The notes: generated by a model not told the origin, from the sequence alone. 64,000 nt of DNA from a bacterium (GCA_015485355.1 WFTQ01000069.1:1-64000), one strand, 5' to 3'; positions 18,302-28,912 are shown, counted from the first letter of the stretch. A program made the numbers and translations.

Positions 18302-19278
18302 AAATCCCGCTGAGCCAGAAACCGGGTTAATCGGTAGAGGGCGTTATCCTTGGATAGGGGTTGCACCTGCTCCAGAGCCCGCAGGCCCTGCCGCAGGTAC
18401 TGTTGCACCGCCTCCCGTGTGGCGTTGAGCAAGCCCAAGCGCTCCAAGGCATCCCGAAAGTCCTGAAAACGGGTAAACTGCGAACTGCGGGCCGGATAGG
18501 CGGCGTGCAATTCCGGATGGAGCCGAAGGTGCTCATCGTACCGGATGGTCAAATACGTTTTCTTATTCATGGAGAAATCGCTGCCCACCCTTTTGCCCAG
18601 CTTTTTCGGATCGGCCACCACATCCAGCAAATCGTCCTGAATTTGGAATCCCATTCCGATATGATAACCGAACTGTTTTAAGGCTTCCACCTGATCGGCC
18701 CGGCCGTCGCCGATCAAGGCTCCCAGGTGACAGGCAACCTGAATCAGCCAGGCGGTTTTTTTCTGGATCATTTCCAGGTACTCTTGCAAGGAAACGCTTG
18801 GACGGCTTTCGAACGCTTTATCCAGTCCCTGGCCTTCACACACTTTCACCAGCGCCTCGCTAAAGATTCGGGTCACTGCCACCAGATGGGGTTCCGGGCA
18901 CTTCATCAATTCCTGAAACGCCAGCCCAATGAGGGCATCGCCGGCCAGGATAGCGGTGCTGGCATCCCAGCGCACGTGAATGGTCGGTCGGCCCCGCCGC
19001 ATTTCGTCCCGATCCATGATGTCGTCGTGAATCAACGTAAAATCGTGAAACAGTTCCACGGCGGCGGCCGCCGGCAAGGCGTCCTCCCACCGGCCACCCA
19101 CGGTTTGGCAGGCATAGAGGGTCAATAAGGGGCGAATCTTCTTGCTGGGCGTTTCCAGAAAGTAATGAATGGGGGCCTTTAAATTATCCGGCATCTCCGG
19201 CAGGATGGCGGCCATCAGGCGTTGCTCGACCGCATCCAACAGGGGCCTGCTTTCCTCTAAAAAATTCACCAATCCCAA
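18298..19278 (-). CDS. Polyprenyl (farnesyl/geranylgeranyl) diphosphate synthase
   Basis: Trans-prenyltransferase making short-chain isoprenyl diphosphates for quinone, carotenoid or undecaprenyl precursors. The first Asp-rich motif DDIMD is at residues 85-89 (LIHDDIMDRDEMRRGRPTIH), the second is FQIQDDLLD. A Phe five residues before the first motif suggests a short (C15-C20) product rather than a long chain; this is inference from the known chain-length rule. The 326-residue length is normal. It lies 8 nt downstream of the EIIA gene on the same strand. Confidence 0.93.
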   Translation of the reverse strand: MGLVNFLEESRPLLDAVEQRLMAAILPEMPDNLKAPIHYFLETPSKKIRPLLTLYACQTVGGRWEDALPAAAAVELFHDFTLIHDDIMDRDEMRRGRPTIHVRWDASTAILAGDALIGLAFQELMKCPEPHLVAVTRIFSEALVKVCEGQGLDKAFESRPSVSLQEYLEMIQKKTAWLIQVACHLGALIGDGRADQVEALKQFGYHIGMGFQIQDDLLDVVADPKKLGKRVGSDFSMNKKTYLTIRYDEHLRLHPELHAAYPARSSQFTRFQDFRDALERLGLLNATREAVQQYLRQGLRALEQVQPLSKDNALYRLTRFLAQRDF

Positions 19279-19286
19279 AAGGCTCT

Positions 19287-19739
19287 CTATTTAAACGAGC
19301 GAATAATTTCCAGCACTTCGGCCCGGCTGCGGGCGTGAAGCAACCGTTGCGGCACGTCGGAATCCCGAAAATTTCGGGTGATTTGTGCCAACGCTTTGAT
19401 GTGAGGACCACTGGTCTCCCGAGGGGATAACACCAGAAAGATGAAGTGGGCCGGCTTACCATCCACAGAATCAAACTCGACCCCTTCCCGGCTTAAACCG
19501 AAAGCGATATAGAGGCCGTCGACGGCATGGGTTTTGGCGTGGGGCACCGCCAAACCGTTTTCCAGACCGGTGGAGAGATATTGCTCCCGTTCAATTAAAT
19601 CTTCCAAGGCCTGTTGACGGTCTTTGACCTTGCCCGCCTGCACCAGCAAATCCAGAAGCTGTTCAATCACCTGATACTTGTCCGAGGCATGCACGTCCAG
19701 ATCGATGAGTGATTCCGTTAACAACTCCCCTATGTTCAT
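19287..19739 (-). CDS. PTS EIIA domain protein (fructose/nitrogen-regulatory type, PtsN-like)
   Basis: A 150-residue stand-alone EIIA of the mannitol/fructose/Ntr class. The phospho-accepting histidine is His67 in GLAVPHAKT, preceded by REQYLSTGLENG. No EIIB or EIIC domain is attached and no sugar permease lies nearby, so a regulatory PtsN-like role fits better than transport. The ATG 19739 has CTGGAGG upstream. First gene of a two-gene operon with the polyprenyl synthase. Confidence 0.92.
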   Translation of the reverse strand: MNIGELLTESLIDLDVHASDKYQVIEQLLDLLVQAGKVKDRQQALEDLIEREQYLSTGLENGLAVPHAKTHAVDGLYIAFGLSREGVEFDSVDGKPAHFIFLVLSPRETSGPHIKALAQITRNFRDSDVPQRLLHARSRAEVLEIIRSFK

Positions 19740-19866
19740 ATGGCCTCCAGTTTAATGCAAAAATGTAATACGCCCGCCGGTTAAAAATCAAACACAATTT
19801 CAATTGTCCCCGGCCTTCCGGCGGCGGTTCCACAAACGTCACTTCAAATTGAATTACTTAAATCCC

Positions 19867-19896
19867 TTGTGTTCCAAATCCCTTGCTTGCTATATT
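19867..19896 (+). promoter_or_regulatory. Candidate nifJ promoter
   Basis: TTGTGT (19867-19872), an 18-nt spacer, TATATT (19891-19896). The start would fall near 19903, about 27 nt before the nifJ ATG. Confidence 0.45.
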
Positions 19897-19929
19897 GCCG
19901 GAGAACGATCACGAACGGAGGAAAGCGCT

Positions 19930-22900
19930 ATGCCTCGGAAAATGGTAACCGTAGACGGAAACGAGGCAGCCGCTTATGTCGCCTTCAAACTCAACGAAGT
20001 CATCTCCATCTATCCCATCACACCCGCCTCTCCTATGGGAGAATGGGCCGACGCCTGGGCGGCCATGGGAGAGAAAAACATCTGGGGAACGGTTCCGGCC
20101 GTCGTTGAGATGCAAAGCGAAGGTGGCGCGGCGGGTGCTGTACATGGTGCATTGCAAAGCGGATCGCTTACCACCACATTTACCGCCTCACAAGGCCTTT
20201 TATTGATGATTCCCAACATGTACAAGATCGCGGGGGAATTGACTCCCACGGTGTTCCATATCGCTGCGCGGACTGTCGCCACCCACGCCTTGTCCATTTT
20301 TGGGGATCACAGCGATGTGATGGCCGCCCGCCAAACCGGATGGGCCATGATGCCCTCGGCTTCGGTGCAGGAAGCCCAGGACTTTGCCCTGATTGCACAG
20401 GCGGCCACTCTGGAGTCCCGCATTCCTTTTCTGCACTTCTTCGACGGTTTTCGCACCTCTCACGAAATTCAAAAGATCGAAAAACTCTCTGAAGACGACC
20501 TGCGGGCGTTGATCAACGAAGAACTGGTGCGGGCGCACCGGGAACGCGCCCTCTCGCCGGAACATCCCTTTATCCGCGGCACCGCCCAGAACCCGGATCA
20601 TTTCTTCCAGGCCCGGGAAACCGTAAACCCCTACTATCAGGCCTGTCCCCAGATTGTGCAAAAGTGCATGGACCAATTTGCCACCCTTACGGGACGCCGT
20701 TACCATCTGTTCGATTACGTGGGTCATCCCCAGGCCGATCGGGTAATCGTGATCATGGGATCGGGAGCCGAAACCGTGGAAGAAACCGTTCGATACCTGG
20801 TGGAACGGGGTGAAACCGTGGGCGTGGTGAAAGTCCGCTTATACCGGCCTTTTTCGGTCGAAGCGTTTATCAGAGCGCTGCCCGCCAGTACCGCGGTGAT
20901 TGCAGCCCTGGACCGCACCAAGGAACCCGGCAGCGTGGGCGAACCCCTCTACGAAGACGTTAGTTGCGCCATAAACGAAGCCCGCTTCGAAGATTACTGG
21001 CATCTGAAAACCTTGCCCCGGGTGATCGGCGGTCGCTACGGGCTTTCGTCCAAGGAATTCACCCCCGCCATGGTCAAGGGGGTATTCGACGAAATGGCCA
21101 AAGATCGGCCCAGAAACCATTTTACCGTGGGTATTGTCGATGACGTTTCCGGGACGCACATCACCTACGATCCCGCCTTTTCCATCGAGCCCGATAATGG
21201 CTTTCGGGGTATATTTTACGGTCTGGGCGCCGACGGCACCGTCAGCGCTAATAAGAACTCCATCAAAATTATCGGAGAAACCACCCCCAACCACGCGCAA
21301 GGCTATTTTGTCTACGATTCCAAAAAGGCGGGATCGGTTACCATTTCCCACCTTCGGTTTGGACCCCGGCCGATCCGGGCCCCCTACCTGATCGAACGGG
21401 CCAACTTTGTGGCCTGCCACCAGTTTCCCTTTCTGCGGAAGTACGATATGCTCCGTTTTGCCGAACCGGGAGGAACGTTCCTGCTCAATGCGCCTTACGG
21501 TCCCCAGGAGGTTTGGGAGCAACTCCCCCGGTCGGTGCAACAGGCCATTATCCAGAAAAAACTCAAATTTTACACCATCGATGCGTACCGGGTGGCCCGG
21601 CAGGCGGGCCTGGGACAACGCATCAACACCATCATGCAAACGGCCTTTTTCGCCATCTCCCATATTATCCCCAAAGAAGAGGCCATTCAAAAAATCAAAG
21701 ACGCCATTGTCAAAACATACGGCAAGCGCGGAGAGGACATTGTCCAACAGAATTTCCGGGCGGTGGACCAGGCCTTGGAAAACCTGCACGAAGTGCCGGT
21801 ACCGGAGAGCGCCACCAGCACCTTTGATCTCTCTCCGCCGGTGCCGGATCAAGCTCCGGATTTCGTCAAAAATGTCCTGAGCGAGATCATCGCCGGACGG
21901 GGAGACACCCTGCCGGTCAGCGCCTTTCCCGCGGACGGAACCTTTCCCAGCGGCACCGCTCAATGGGAAAAACGAAACATTGCTCAGGAAATCCCCGTGT
22001 GGGACGAAAAGACCTGCATTCAGTGCGGCAAGTGCGCCTTTGTGTGCCCTCATGCCGTTATTCGTATCAAAGTCTACCATAAAAAATACGCCCGGCAAGC
22101 CCCCAAGGGATTTAAATATACCCCAGCCAGAGGACGAGAATGGGAAGCCGATACTTATTATACCATTCAGGTATCCCCGGAAGACTGCACCGGCTGCCAG
22201 TTGTGTGTGGAGGTTTGTCCGGCCAAGAACAAAGAGAACACCCGTCTGAAGGCGCTGAATATGGCGCCCCAGGCCCCCATTCTGGAACAGGAAAAGGTCA
22301 ACTGGGATTATTTTCTAAGCCTTCCAGAGTACGACCGCAGCAAGCTTAAAAAAGATTCCGTCAAAGGCTCCCAATTCTTGCGTCCCCTGTTCGAATTCTC
22401 GGGTGCTTGTGCAGGATGCGGGGAAACCCCTTACATCAAATTGGCTACCCAGCTCTTTGGCGATCGGATGATTGTGGCCAACGCCACCGGCTGTTCCTCC
22501 ATTTACGGCGGCAATCTACCCACCACCCCGTGGACCTTTAACGAAGAGGGCTTGGGCCCGGCCTGGTCCAATTCCTTGTTCGAAGACAACGCCGAATTCG
22601 GCCTGGGTTTTCGCTTAACGATCGACCAGCAGCAGCGATTCGCCCGGGAATTGCTTCAGCAATTGGCCCCTCGGCTGGGGGATCGACTGGTGAACGAAAT
22701 CTTACAGGCCGATCAATCCGACGAGGCGGGGATTTACCAGCAACGGCTGCGCGTACAGGCATTGAAAAAACAGCTGAAAACCATCGATGCCCCCGAGGCT
22801 CAAATGTTGTTGAGTGTGGCCGATTTTCTGGTGAAAAAAAGCGTCTGGATCATCGGAGGCGATGGCTGGGCTTACGACATTGGTTTCGGCGGGCTGGATC

Positions 22901-23508
22901 ATGTGCTGGCCTCGGGTCGGGACGTCAACATTCTGATCATGGACACCGAAGTGTACTCGAATACCGGAGGACAGAATTCCAAAGCCACCCCCCTGGGCGC
23001 GGTGGCAAAATTCGCCGCCGGAGGTAAGCGCACGCCCAAAAAGGACATCGCCCTACAGGCCATCGGATACGGCAATGTTTACGTGGCCCGGGTGGCCATG
23101 GGGGCTAACGATACCCATACGGTGAAGGCCTTCCTGGAGGCGGAAAGCTTCCCGGGACCGTCTCTGATTGTAGCCTATAGCCATTGCATCGCCCACGGGT
23201 ATAACCTGAAATACGGCCTGCGCCAGCAAAAATTGGCTGTGGACTCGGCCTACTGGCCATTGTTCCGTTATGATCCTCGAAGACTGGAAAAGGGTGAAAG
23301 CCCCTTTATTCTGGACAGCCGGGATCCGAAAATATCGTTTGAAGAATATGCATATAACGAAACCCGGTACAAGATGTTAACCAAAATCGATCCCATGACG
23401 GCCAGAGAATTGTTACAACAGGCCCAGGAAGTGGTCAACAGCCGCTGGCACTTATACAAACAACTGGCCAAGGCGTTCGAGCCCGGCAACGGGAAGGCAG
23501 CGTCCTGA
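19930..23508 (+). CDS. nifJ: Pyruvate:ferredoxin (flavodoxin) oxidoreductase
   Basis: Single-chain enzyme of 1192 residues converting pyruvate, CoA and oxidised ferredoxin to acetyl-CoA, CO2 and reduced ferredoxin. Domains in order: TPP-binding pyrimidine domain ([16 protein letters not shown]), the transketolase-C-like and gamma domains, a 2[4Fe-4S] ferredoxin domain ([15 protein letters not shown] from about residue 696, [12 protein letters not shown] from about 753), and the TPP diphosphate domain with the extra cluster ([10 protein letters not shown] at about 827, then [12 protein letters not shown]). The start is ATG 19930 with GGAGGA 7 nt upstream; a longer frame exists but begins in the promoter region. 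It suggests anaerobic energy metabolism and is followed by a flavin enzyme gene. Confidence 0.97.
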   Translation: MPRKMVTVDGNEAAAYVAFKLNEVISIYPITPASPMGEWADAWAAMGEKNIWGTVPAVVEMQSEGGAAGAVHGALQSGSLTTTFTASQGLLLMIPNMYKIAGELTPTVFHIAARTVATHALSIFGDHSDVMAARQTGWAMMPSASVQEAQDFALIAQAATLESRIPFLHFFDGFRTSHEIQKIEKLSEDDLRALINEELVRAHRERALSPEHPFIRGTAQNPDHFFQARETVNPYYQACPQIVQKCMDQFATLTGRRYHLFDYVGHPQADRVIVIMGSGAETVEETVRYLVERGETVGVVKVRLYRPFSVEAFIRALPASTAVIAALDRTKEPGSVGEPLYEDVSCAINEARFEDYWHLKTLPRVIGGRYGLSSKEFTPAMVKGVFDEMAKDRPRNHFTVGIVDDVSGTHITYDPAFSIEPDNGFRGIFYGLGADGTVSANKNSIKIIGETTPNHAQGYFVYDSKKAGSVTISHLRFGPRPIRAPYLIERANFVACHQFPFLRKYDMLRFAEPGGTFLLNAPYGPQEVWEQLPRSVQQAIIQKKLKFYTIDAYRVARQAGLGQRINTIMQTAFFAISHIIPKEEAIQKIKDAIVKTYGKRGEDIVQQNFRAVDQALENLHEVPVPESATSTFDLSPPVPDQAPDFVKNVLSEIIAGRGDTLPVSAFPADGTFPSGTAQWEKRNIAQEIPVWDEKTCIQCGKCAFVCPHAVIRIKVYHKKYARQAPKGFKYTPARGREWEADTYYTIQVSPEDCTGCQLCVEVCPAKNKENTRLKALNMAPQAPILEQEKVNWDYFLSLPEYDRSKLKKDSVKGSQFLRPLFEFSGACAGCGETPYIKLATQLFGDRMIVANATGCSSIYGGNLPTTPWTFNEEGLGPAWSNSLFEDNAEFGLGFRLTIDQQQRFARELLQQLAPRLGDRLVNEILQADQSDEAGIYQQRLRVQALKKQLKTIDAPEAQMLLSVADFLVKKSVWIIGGDGWAYDIGFGGLDHVLASGRDVNILIMDTEVYSNTGGQNSKATPLGAVAKFAAGGKRTPKKDIALQAIGYGNVYVARVAMGANDTHTVKAFLEAESFPGPSLIVAYSHCIAHGYNLKYGLRQQKLAVDSAYWPLFRYDPRRLEKGESPFILDSRDPKISFEEYAYNETRYKMLTKIDPMTARELLQQAQEVVNSRWHLYKQLAKAFEPGNGKAAS

Positions 23509-23587
23509 ACCACTTTCCGGGGATGGAAGCCCCCTTCCATCTCCAAACGGTCTTTATCAAACCAAATCATCACAAAGGGGTTTGCCA

Positions 23588-24580
23588 ATGGACTTATCCA
23601 CCCGGTACATGGGACTGACCTTGAAGAACCCGCTGGTACCGTCGGCATCACCACTGTCCAGTGAGGTCGACAATGTCCGCCACATGGAAGATGTGGGCGC
23701 CGCAGCCGTCGTACTTTATTCTTTATTCGAAGAACAGATCCATCACGAAGCCAGGGAAATCGATCATTTCCTGACCACCTTTAACGAAAGCTATGCCGAA
23801 GCCCTCAGCTATTTTCCGGAACCCGAAGAATTCAAGAACCTGCATGCAGAAGAGTACCTGGAGCACATCCGGAAACTGAAAGAGGCGGTGAGCATTCCCA
23901 TCATTGCCAGCTTAAACGGGGTGTCCGCCGGGGGATGGATGAAATACGCCAGGTACATCGAAGAAGCCGGTGCCGATGCCATTGAGCTGAACATTTATTA
24001 CATTCCAACCGACCCCCGGATTACCTCCCAGGAAATCGAAGCCATGTATGTGGAAGATCTGAAGACGGTCAAATCCAGCGTGAAGATTCCGGTGGCGATC
24101 AAACTCAGTCCATTCTTCACGGCTTTTGCCAACCTGGCCAAGCGGCTGGACGAGGCCGGTGCCGATGCACTGGTGCTGTTCAACCGTTTTTATCAACCGG
24201 ACATCGATCTGGAGAATCTGGATGTGGTACCGGATCTCATCCTGAGCACCTCTTTCGAGATGCGACTGCCCTTGCGCTGGATCGCCATCCTTTACGGACG
24301 GCTTAAGGCCAGTCTGGCAGCTACCACGGGCATTCATACGGCCACCGATGTCATCAAAATGTTAATGGTCGGTGCAGACGTCACCATGCTGGCTTCGGTG
24401 CTCTTCCAGGAGGGCATTGACGTGATTTCGGAAATCCTGGCGGATATGCGCCGATGGATGGAAGAACATGAATACGCATCCGTCTCCCAGATGAAGGGCA
24501 GCATGAGCTATCAAAATGTGGCGGAACCTTCGGCCTTTGAACGAGCCAATTACATCAAGGTCCTGCAAAGCTTGCAATAA
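23588..24580 (+). CDS. Dihydroorotate dehydrogenase-like flavoprotein
   Basis: A 330-residue FMN-type beta/alpha barrel of the PF01180 (PyrD) superfamily: [18 protein letters not shown] at the start, [29 protein letters not shown], and a C-terminal phosphate-binding segment with [26 protein letters not shown]. Where true PyrD has the catalytic Cys/Ser loop (NxSCPN or NxSSPN), this reads LNIYYIPTD, so dihydroorotate oxidation is doubtful. It follows nifJ by 79 nt on the same strand, suggesting a role linked to ferredoxin metabolism. The ATG 23588 has AGGGG upstream; a TTG two codons earlier is less well placed. Confidence 0.85.
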   Translation: MDLSTRYMGLTLKNPLVPSASPLSSEVDNVRHMEDVGAAAVVLYSLFEEQIHHEAREIDHFLTTFNESYAEALSYFPEPEEFKNLHAEEYLEHIRKLKEAVSIPIIASLNGVSAGGWMKYARYIEEAGADAIELNIYYIPTDPRITSQEIEAMYVEDLKTVKSSVKIPVAIKLSPFFTAFANLAKRLDEAGADALVLFNRFYQPDIDLENLDVVPDLILSTSFEMRLPLRWIAILYGRLKASLAATTGIHTATDVIKMLMVGADVTMLASVLFQEGIDVISEILADMRRWMEEHEYASVSQMKGSMSYQNVAEPSAFERANYIKVLQSLQ

Positions 24581-24968
24581 CATCAAGGCTCGTTACATGC
24601 GCCGGATTTCGAGGTTGGGTCCGGAAACGGGTGGCCTCTCCCCGAAGCCGGAACCCCCCAATAACGCTCTGCATGGGATTGGGTTCATCGTTCAACAAGG
24701 TTTCGCCCTGTACAAACGCAGGAAGGTTGGGTTCCGGTTATCCGGGAGGTTTCTTGCACTTTCAATATCCGGTGTGAAGAACCGCACCGTTTCTGTTTCC
24801 AACAAAGCTCGTTTTGGTCCGGAACCAAAAGCAATGCTTCTTCCTGGTTGTTTAGCGCCAGGGGTATGCCGGAAAGGCAGGGTCGGGGGTCTTTTCCTAC
24901 AAGTCGTTGACTGCCTGCCGGTAATCCCATAAATTGAGACCTGGTGGAACAAAACAGGAGGTTGACCA
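24581..24968. other. Intergenic region upstream of the 3-hydroxyacyl-CoA dehydrogenase gene
   Basis: 388 nt with no supported gene. A short hairpin with arms TTTTGGT and ACCAAAA around CCGGA lies near 24811-24829, with no T-run. No clear promoter or terminator was found. Confidence 0.4.
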
Positions 24969-26309
24969 ATGACGCTCGACGATCGATGGCAATCGGTGGC
25001 GGTGCTGGGTGCGGGGGGGAAAATGGGAAGCGGAATTTCGTTCCTCCTGGCCCGGGAAATGACGCTGCAAAAACTGAATCCCGAAAATGCGGGCAGAACC
25101 TATCGATTGTATCTCATCGACGTGAATCCTGAAGCCCTGGAGGGACTACAACAATATCTGAAGAAGCAAGCCGGTAAATTCGCCCAAAAACAGTCCGATC
25201 GGTTGCGAGAAATTTACCGGAAACGCGGGAGCGAGCTTTCCGAGGATGCTTTGATAACCCAGTTTACCCGGGACTTAATGGGTTTGTTGAGGCCCACCAC
25301 CCGTCTGGAAGATGCCGCCGATGCACACATGGTGTTTGAAGCCATTATCGAAAATATCGAGATCAAGGCCCGGGTGTTTCAACAACTCCGGGAGCAGTGC
25401 CCGGAAACCACCGTTTTCTTCAGCAACACTTCTTCCATTCCCATCAAACTGCTGAATCAGAAGGCGGGACTGGAGGGCCGGTTGATCGGCTTCCATTTTT
25501 ACAACCCGCCGGCGGTTCAGAAGCTGGTGGAAATCATCATTCCCGAACCCGTTCGTCCGGAATTGCCCGAGCTGGCCTACGCCCTGGGACGCCGCCTGGG
25601 CAAGAAATTGATCCCTTCCAACGACGTGGCGGGTTTTATCGGTAACGGCCATTTTATGCGGGATGGACTTCATGCCATGCAAGAAGTGCAGCGGCTTCAA
25701 GGCGAATTTCATTTTGTGCAGGCCGTCTACATTATGAATCGGGTCAGTCAGGATTTTTTGATCCGACCCATGGGTATCTTCCAGTTGATCGATTACGTGG
25801 GACTGGACGTTTTTCAGAGCATCTTAAACATCATGAATCCTTATTTCCCCGAAGAGCAGCTCCACAGCGGCCTGATCGACGAACTGGTCGCCCGCGGAAT
25901 ACGGGGAGGGCAATACCCTGACGGGCGTCAGAAGGATGGATTCTTAAAATACGAGGACGGTAAACCTGGGGCCATCTACAATCCAGAAACGGGAAAATAT
26001 CTGGCCTTTGCCGAGGGGAACTGGAAATCGGAGGCTGACGCCAGACTGGGGGCGCTTCCCCGGACCTGGGCACCCTGGAAGGCTTTGTTGAAAGACCCGG
26101 ATCGAGATTCCCGACTGAGTCAATACTTTCAACAACTGAAACAGATGAATACTCTGGGGGCGCAACTGGCCCTGCGGTACCTGAGGCGTTCCAAAGAAAT
26201 CGGAGAAAAGCTGGTTGCCGACGGCGTGGCGCAATCCGCAGAAGATGTCAATGGGGTTCTCATGCACGGATTCTATCACCTATACGGGCCGATCAACCAT
26301 TTCGTCTGA
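24969..26309 (+). CDS. 3-hydroxyacyl-CoA dehydrogenase family protein
   Basis: NAD-dependent dehydrogenase (446 residues) acting on 3-hydroxyacyl-CoA in beta-oxidation or butanoate metabolism. The N-terminal Rossmann fold has VAVLGAGGKMGSGISFLLA. The catalytic His is in GFHFYNPPAVQKLVEII, with Glu nearby. FSNTSSIPI matches the CoA-site loop. Two C-terminal 3HCDH domains follow (from about residue 210). It is longer than single-function PaaH/Hbd (about 290) because of a duplicated C-terminal domain, but it lacks the crotonase half of FadB. ATG 24969 is preceded by AGGAGG. Confidence 0.92.
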   Translation: MTLDDRWQSVAVLGAGGKMGSGISFLLAREMTLQKLNPENAGRTYRLYLIDVNPEALEGLQQYLKKQAGKFAQKQSDRLREIYRKRGSELSEDALITQFTRDLMGLLRPTTRLEDAADAHMVFEAIIENIEIKARVFQQLREQCPETTVFFSNTSSIPIKLLNQKAGLEGRLIGFHFYNPPAVQKLVEIIIPEPVRPELPELAYALGRRLGKKLIPSNDVAGFIGNGHFMRDGLHAMQEVQRLQGEFHFVQAVYIMNRVSQDFLIRPMGIFQLIDYVGLDVFQSILNIMNPYFPEEQLHSGLIDELVARGIRGGQYPDGRQKDGFLKYEDGKPGAIYNPETGKYLAFAEGNWKSEADARLGALPRTWAPWKALLKDPDRDSRLSQYFQQLKQMNTLGAQLALRYLRRSKEIGEKLVADGVAQSAEDVNGVLMHGFYHLYGPINHFV

Positions 26310-26349
26310 AACAGAACGGCCGTAAGCTACCGATCCCGCGGCGGCCTCG

Positions 26350-26961
26350 TTATTCGGAAGCGGCTTCCCGGGGCCGATAGTCAGGATCCATTTTGGGAAT
26401 GCAAGTGGGACAAATGCCATGGGAAATGGTGATGTTGGTGCGTCGGCGCAGGTATTCGGATACATCCATCCATTTCTCTTCCGGGGTGTACACGCTGTTG
26501 CAATAGGAACACATATGGATGAACCCTCCCAGCGTCTCCACATCGGTCAGGGCTTCCTGCAGCTGTCGATTATACTCCCGCAATTGTTTCTGATAGGCAA
26601 TGATCCGTTTGCCGACCATCAAACGGAATTGCAATTCCTGTTCACAAACGGGCTTGGTTAAAAAATCATCCGCGCCGGCCTTCATACCCTCCCGAAAATC
26701 TTCCGGAGAGTTGCGCCGGGTCAGCAGAATACTGTAAATATAATGCAATTCCGAATGCTCCCGTACGAAACGCAGCAAATCCAGCCCGTTGACCCGCGGC
26801 ATCAACCAGTCCGCAATGAGCAGATCAAAATCGCCGTTCACCAACATTTCCTGGGCCATCAGACCATCGCCGGCGGTCTGACACCGATACTGCCAGCTGC
26901 TTAGCAATTGGGTCAAATACAGGCGGGTGGCGCGATCATCATCCACGATCAACACGTTCAT
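26350..26961 (-). CDS. Response regulator with C-terminal Cys4 motif, no DNA-binding domain
   Basis: A 203-residue two-component receiver protein. Residues 1-120 are the REC domain: acidic pocket VDDD at 7-9, phospho-accepting Asp51 in LIADWLMP, Lys in FLTKP. A helical linker then leads to MCSYCNSVYTPEEKWMDV and FSHGICPTC-like text (ISHGICPTCIPKM), the known Cys-x2-Cys pair motif found at the C-terminus of many orphan receivers and sensor kinases; probably a small zinc knuckle. No output domain is seen, so signalling by protein contact is likely. ATG 26961 is chosen because REC domains start with this text; the open frame extends upstream with non-homologous sequence. Confidence 0.88.
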   Translation of the reverse strand: MNVLIVDDDRATRLYLTQLLSSWQYRCQTAGDGLMAQEMLVNGDFDLLIADWLMPRVNGLDLLRFVREHSELHYIYSILLTRRNSPEDFREGMKAGADDFLTKPVCEQELQFRLMVGKRIIAYQKQLREYNRQLQEALTDVETLGGFIHMCSYCNSVYTPEEKWMDVSEYLRRRTNITISHGICPTCIPKMDPDYRPREAASE

Positions 26962-27270
26962 CGGAAACAAACTCCATGGTTTCTTATCCCCGGGCTTCAT
27001 CCCTGATTCCCCCATTGTTTTTGATAAGATACGCCAGTGGTGTGTTTTACCCTGTGCGCTGGCGCAAATGCACCGCCATTCGGTTACCCTTCGGAAACGT
27101 CCAACCGAGGTTTCACCCTTGTAACCCGTACCGGAGATTTCGGACAGGCCACCGTGATCCATAAAACGCCGTCCGAAGGGAAGCAATGCCGCATTTGCGG
27201 AAAACGGCCGGGACGGCGGTCAGACACCCGTTGCTTATGGGGGGCTTTCATCATCCCCCCACTCGAAGGC
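26962..27270. other. Intergenic region between response regulator and small helical protein genes
   Basis: 309 nt. A hairpin with 7-nt arms TGGGGGG/CCCCCCA lies near 27236-27262 but is not followed by a T-run on the minus strand. A CCGCATTTGCGG palindrome lies near 27188. No gene is supported. Confidence 0.4.
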
Positions 27271-27453
27271 TTACAGATAGAGGTCCATCAGGGCGCCCAG
27301 GAGGTTGTCCGCACCTTGCATCACCTTTTGTTCGAGGGATAAACGAATGATTTTTTCGGCCATTTCCTGATGGGTTTGCTGGGCCTGTTGCAGGACCCGC
27401 ATCATTTCCTGATTCTGTTGCACCACACGAGTCGTGGCTTCCCTGACATCCAT
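27271..27453 (-). CDS. Small helical/coiled-coil protein, hypothetical
   Basis: About 60 residues, rich in Gln, Met, Glu and Leu with heptad-like spacing (NQEMMRVLQQAQQTHQEMAEKIIRLSLEQKV) and ending GADNLLGALMDLYL. It weakly resembles small motility-associated or scaffold proteins, but no family can be claimed. ATG 27453 has AGGGA upstream; an in-frame ATG at 27480 would add nine residues. Its biased, helix-forming composition argues for a real gene. It lies between the aminotransferase and response regulator genes on the same strand. Confidence 0.55.
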   Translation of the reverse strand: MDVREATTRVVQQNQEMMRVLQQAQQTHQEMAEKIIRLSLEQKVMQGADNLLGALMDLYL

Positions 27454-27693
27454 GGTTCCATCCCTGGATTTTATTTTCATTTATCGGAACCCCCGTAAGC
27501 CGACTTTAGCCGGGGACACCCGGAATTCCGGGGATGGGTTTGCCCGTCTTGCTTTATTGGGTTCCGGGGAGGTCGGCCGCAATGGTTTTCGGAAAGAAAG
27601 TAGATCGGGGGGCCTCCTTCCAGCCCCTCTAAGAACCGAGGAAGCGCACCATCCGGCCGCCAACGGAACGGGACCTTTCGTTGAACGACGGGG

Positions 27694-28890
27694 TCACCTG
27701 CGTCCGGGGTACTGCTCCAAGGCCCGCTCCAGAATTTCCATGGAACGTCTCATGGCCGGAACATTCAGGACAAAAGCGATACGCACTTCATCCTTTCCCA
27801 GCCCCGGGGTGGCGTAAAACCCATTTGCCGGTGCCAGCATGAGGGTTTCCTCCCGGTCGTGAAAATCCCTCAACAACCAGGCGGCAAAAGCATCGGCGTC
27901 ATCCACGGGCAATTTGACGATGGTGTAAAACGCTCCCCTGGGTTTGAGGCCAAAGACCCCGGGGATTTTCGCCAACGCATCGAAGACGACATCCCGACGG
28001 CGCCGATACTCTTCGACCACCTGATTCAGATAGCTTTGGGAAGCTTTCAATGCGGCGTTGGCCGCCATCTGGTCCAGCGTGGGAGGAGACAAGCGCGCCT
28101 GTCCAAATTTTAACGCCGCTTCCAGAACCTCTGTATTGCGCGTCACCAAACATCCCACCCGAGCACCACAGGCACTGTAGCGTTTGGACACACTATCCAG
28201 AACGATGGTACGCTCTTCCAGGCCTTCCAGCGTAAGAATGGAATGGTGAGTGGCTCCATCGTACACAAATTCTCTGTAGACTTCGTCGGCCAGGAGAAAG
28301 AGATCGTATTCCAGTACCAGGCGCCGCAACCGCTGCAGTTCCTCCCGGGTGTAGACGTATCCGGTCGGATTGTTGGGATTGCAAATCAAAATCGCCCGGG
28401 TGCGCGGCGTAATACGGGCGCGAATTTCGTCATCCGGAGGCAGTTGAAATCCCTCTTCAGCACTACAGGTCAATGGGACCACCCGAACCCCCGCCTGCAC
28501 CGCAAAACCATTGTAGTTGGTATAAAACGGCTCGGGGACCATGACTTCATCGCCGGGATCCATCACCGTCATCAAGGCAAAGATAATGGCCTCGCTCCCC
28601 CCCGTGGTCACCAGAATGTGCTCTTTTTCAACCGGAATACCAAACTGTTGATAATAGTGCGCCAGGTTTTCCCGATATTCCCAGATACCGCCCGAGTGAC
28701 TGTATTCCAGCACCCGAAGGCCGTGGTGGGCATAGGCATCCAGCATTTCCTGGGGGGTGGGGATATCCGGCTGTCCTATATTCAGATGATACACCCGAAT
28801 ACCCCGCCGTTTGGCATCCTCGGCATAGGGCACCAACTTACGGATCGGAGAAGGGGGCATTATTTGGGCCCGCCGGGAAATCGTGGCCAT
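27694..28890 (-). CDS. Class I/II pyridoxal-phosphate aminotransferase
   Basis: A 398-residue fold-type I aminotransferase of the aspartate/aromatic/alanine group. Visible signatures are HLNIGQPDIPTP, YSHSGGIWEYRENLA, TTGGSEAIIFAL (PLP phosphate), ICNPNNPTGYVY, LLADEVYREFVYDG (Asp to PLP nitrogen) and DSVSKRYSACGARVGCLV with the Schiff-base Lys. The C-terminus has PRGAFYTIVKLP. Substrate specificity cannot be read from sequence. It starts 22 nt after the ilvE stop, so it is co-transcribed with the branched-chain aminotransferase gene. Confidence 0.93.
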   Translation of the reverse strand: MATISRRAQIMPPSPIRKLVPYAEDAKRRGIRVYHLNIGQPDIPTPQEMLDAYAHHGLRVLEYSHSGGIWEYRENLAHYYQQFGIPVEKEHILVTTGGSEAIIFALMTVMDPGDEVMVPEPFYTNYNGFAVQAGVRVVPLTCSAEEGFQLPPDDEIRARITPRTRAILICNPNNPTGYVYTREELQRLRRLVLEYDLFLLADEVYREFVYDGATHHSILTLEGLEERTIVLDSVSKRYSACGARVGCLVTRNTEVLEAALKFGQARLSPPTLDQMAANAALKASQSYLNQVVEEYRRRRDVVFDALAKIPGVFGLKPRGAFYTIVKLPVDDADAFAAWLLRDFHDREETLMLAPANGFYATPGLGKDEVRIAFVLNVPAMRRSMEILERALEQYPGRR

Positions 28891-28912
28891 ATACGCTCCT
28901 TCCTGCTACGGG

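Noticed and set aside
20839..22098. 419-codon minus-strand frame inside nifJ
   Set aside because: Antisense shadow of a clearly conserved oxidoreductase; GC-rich codon structure creates long reverse frames.
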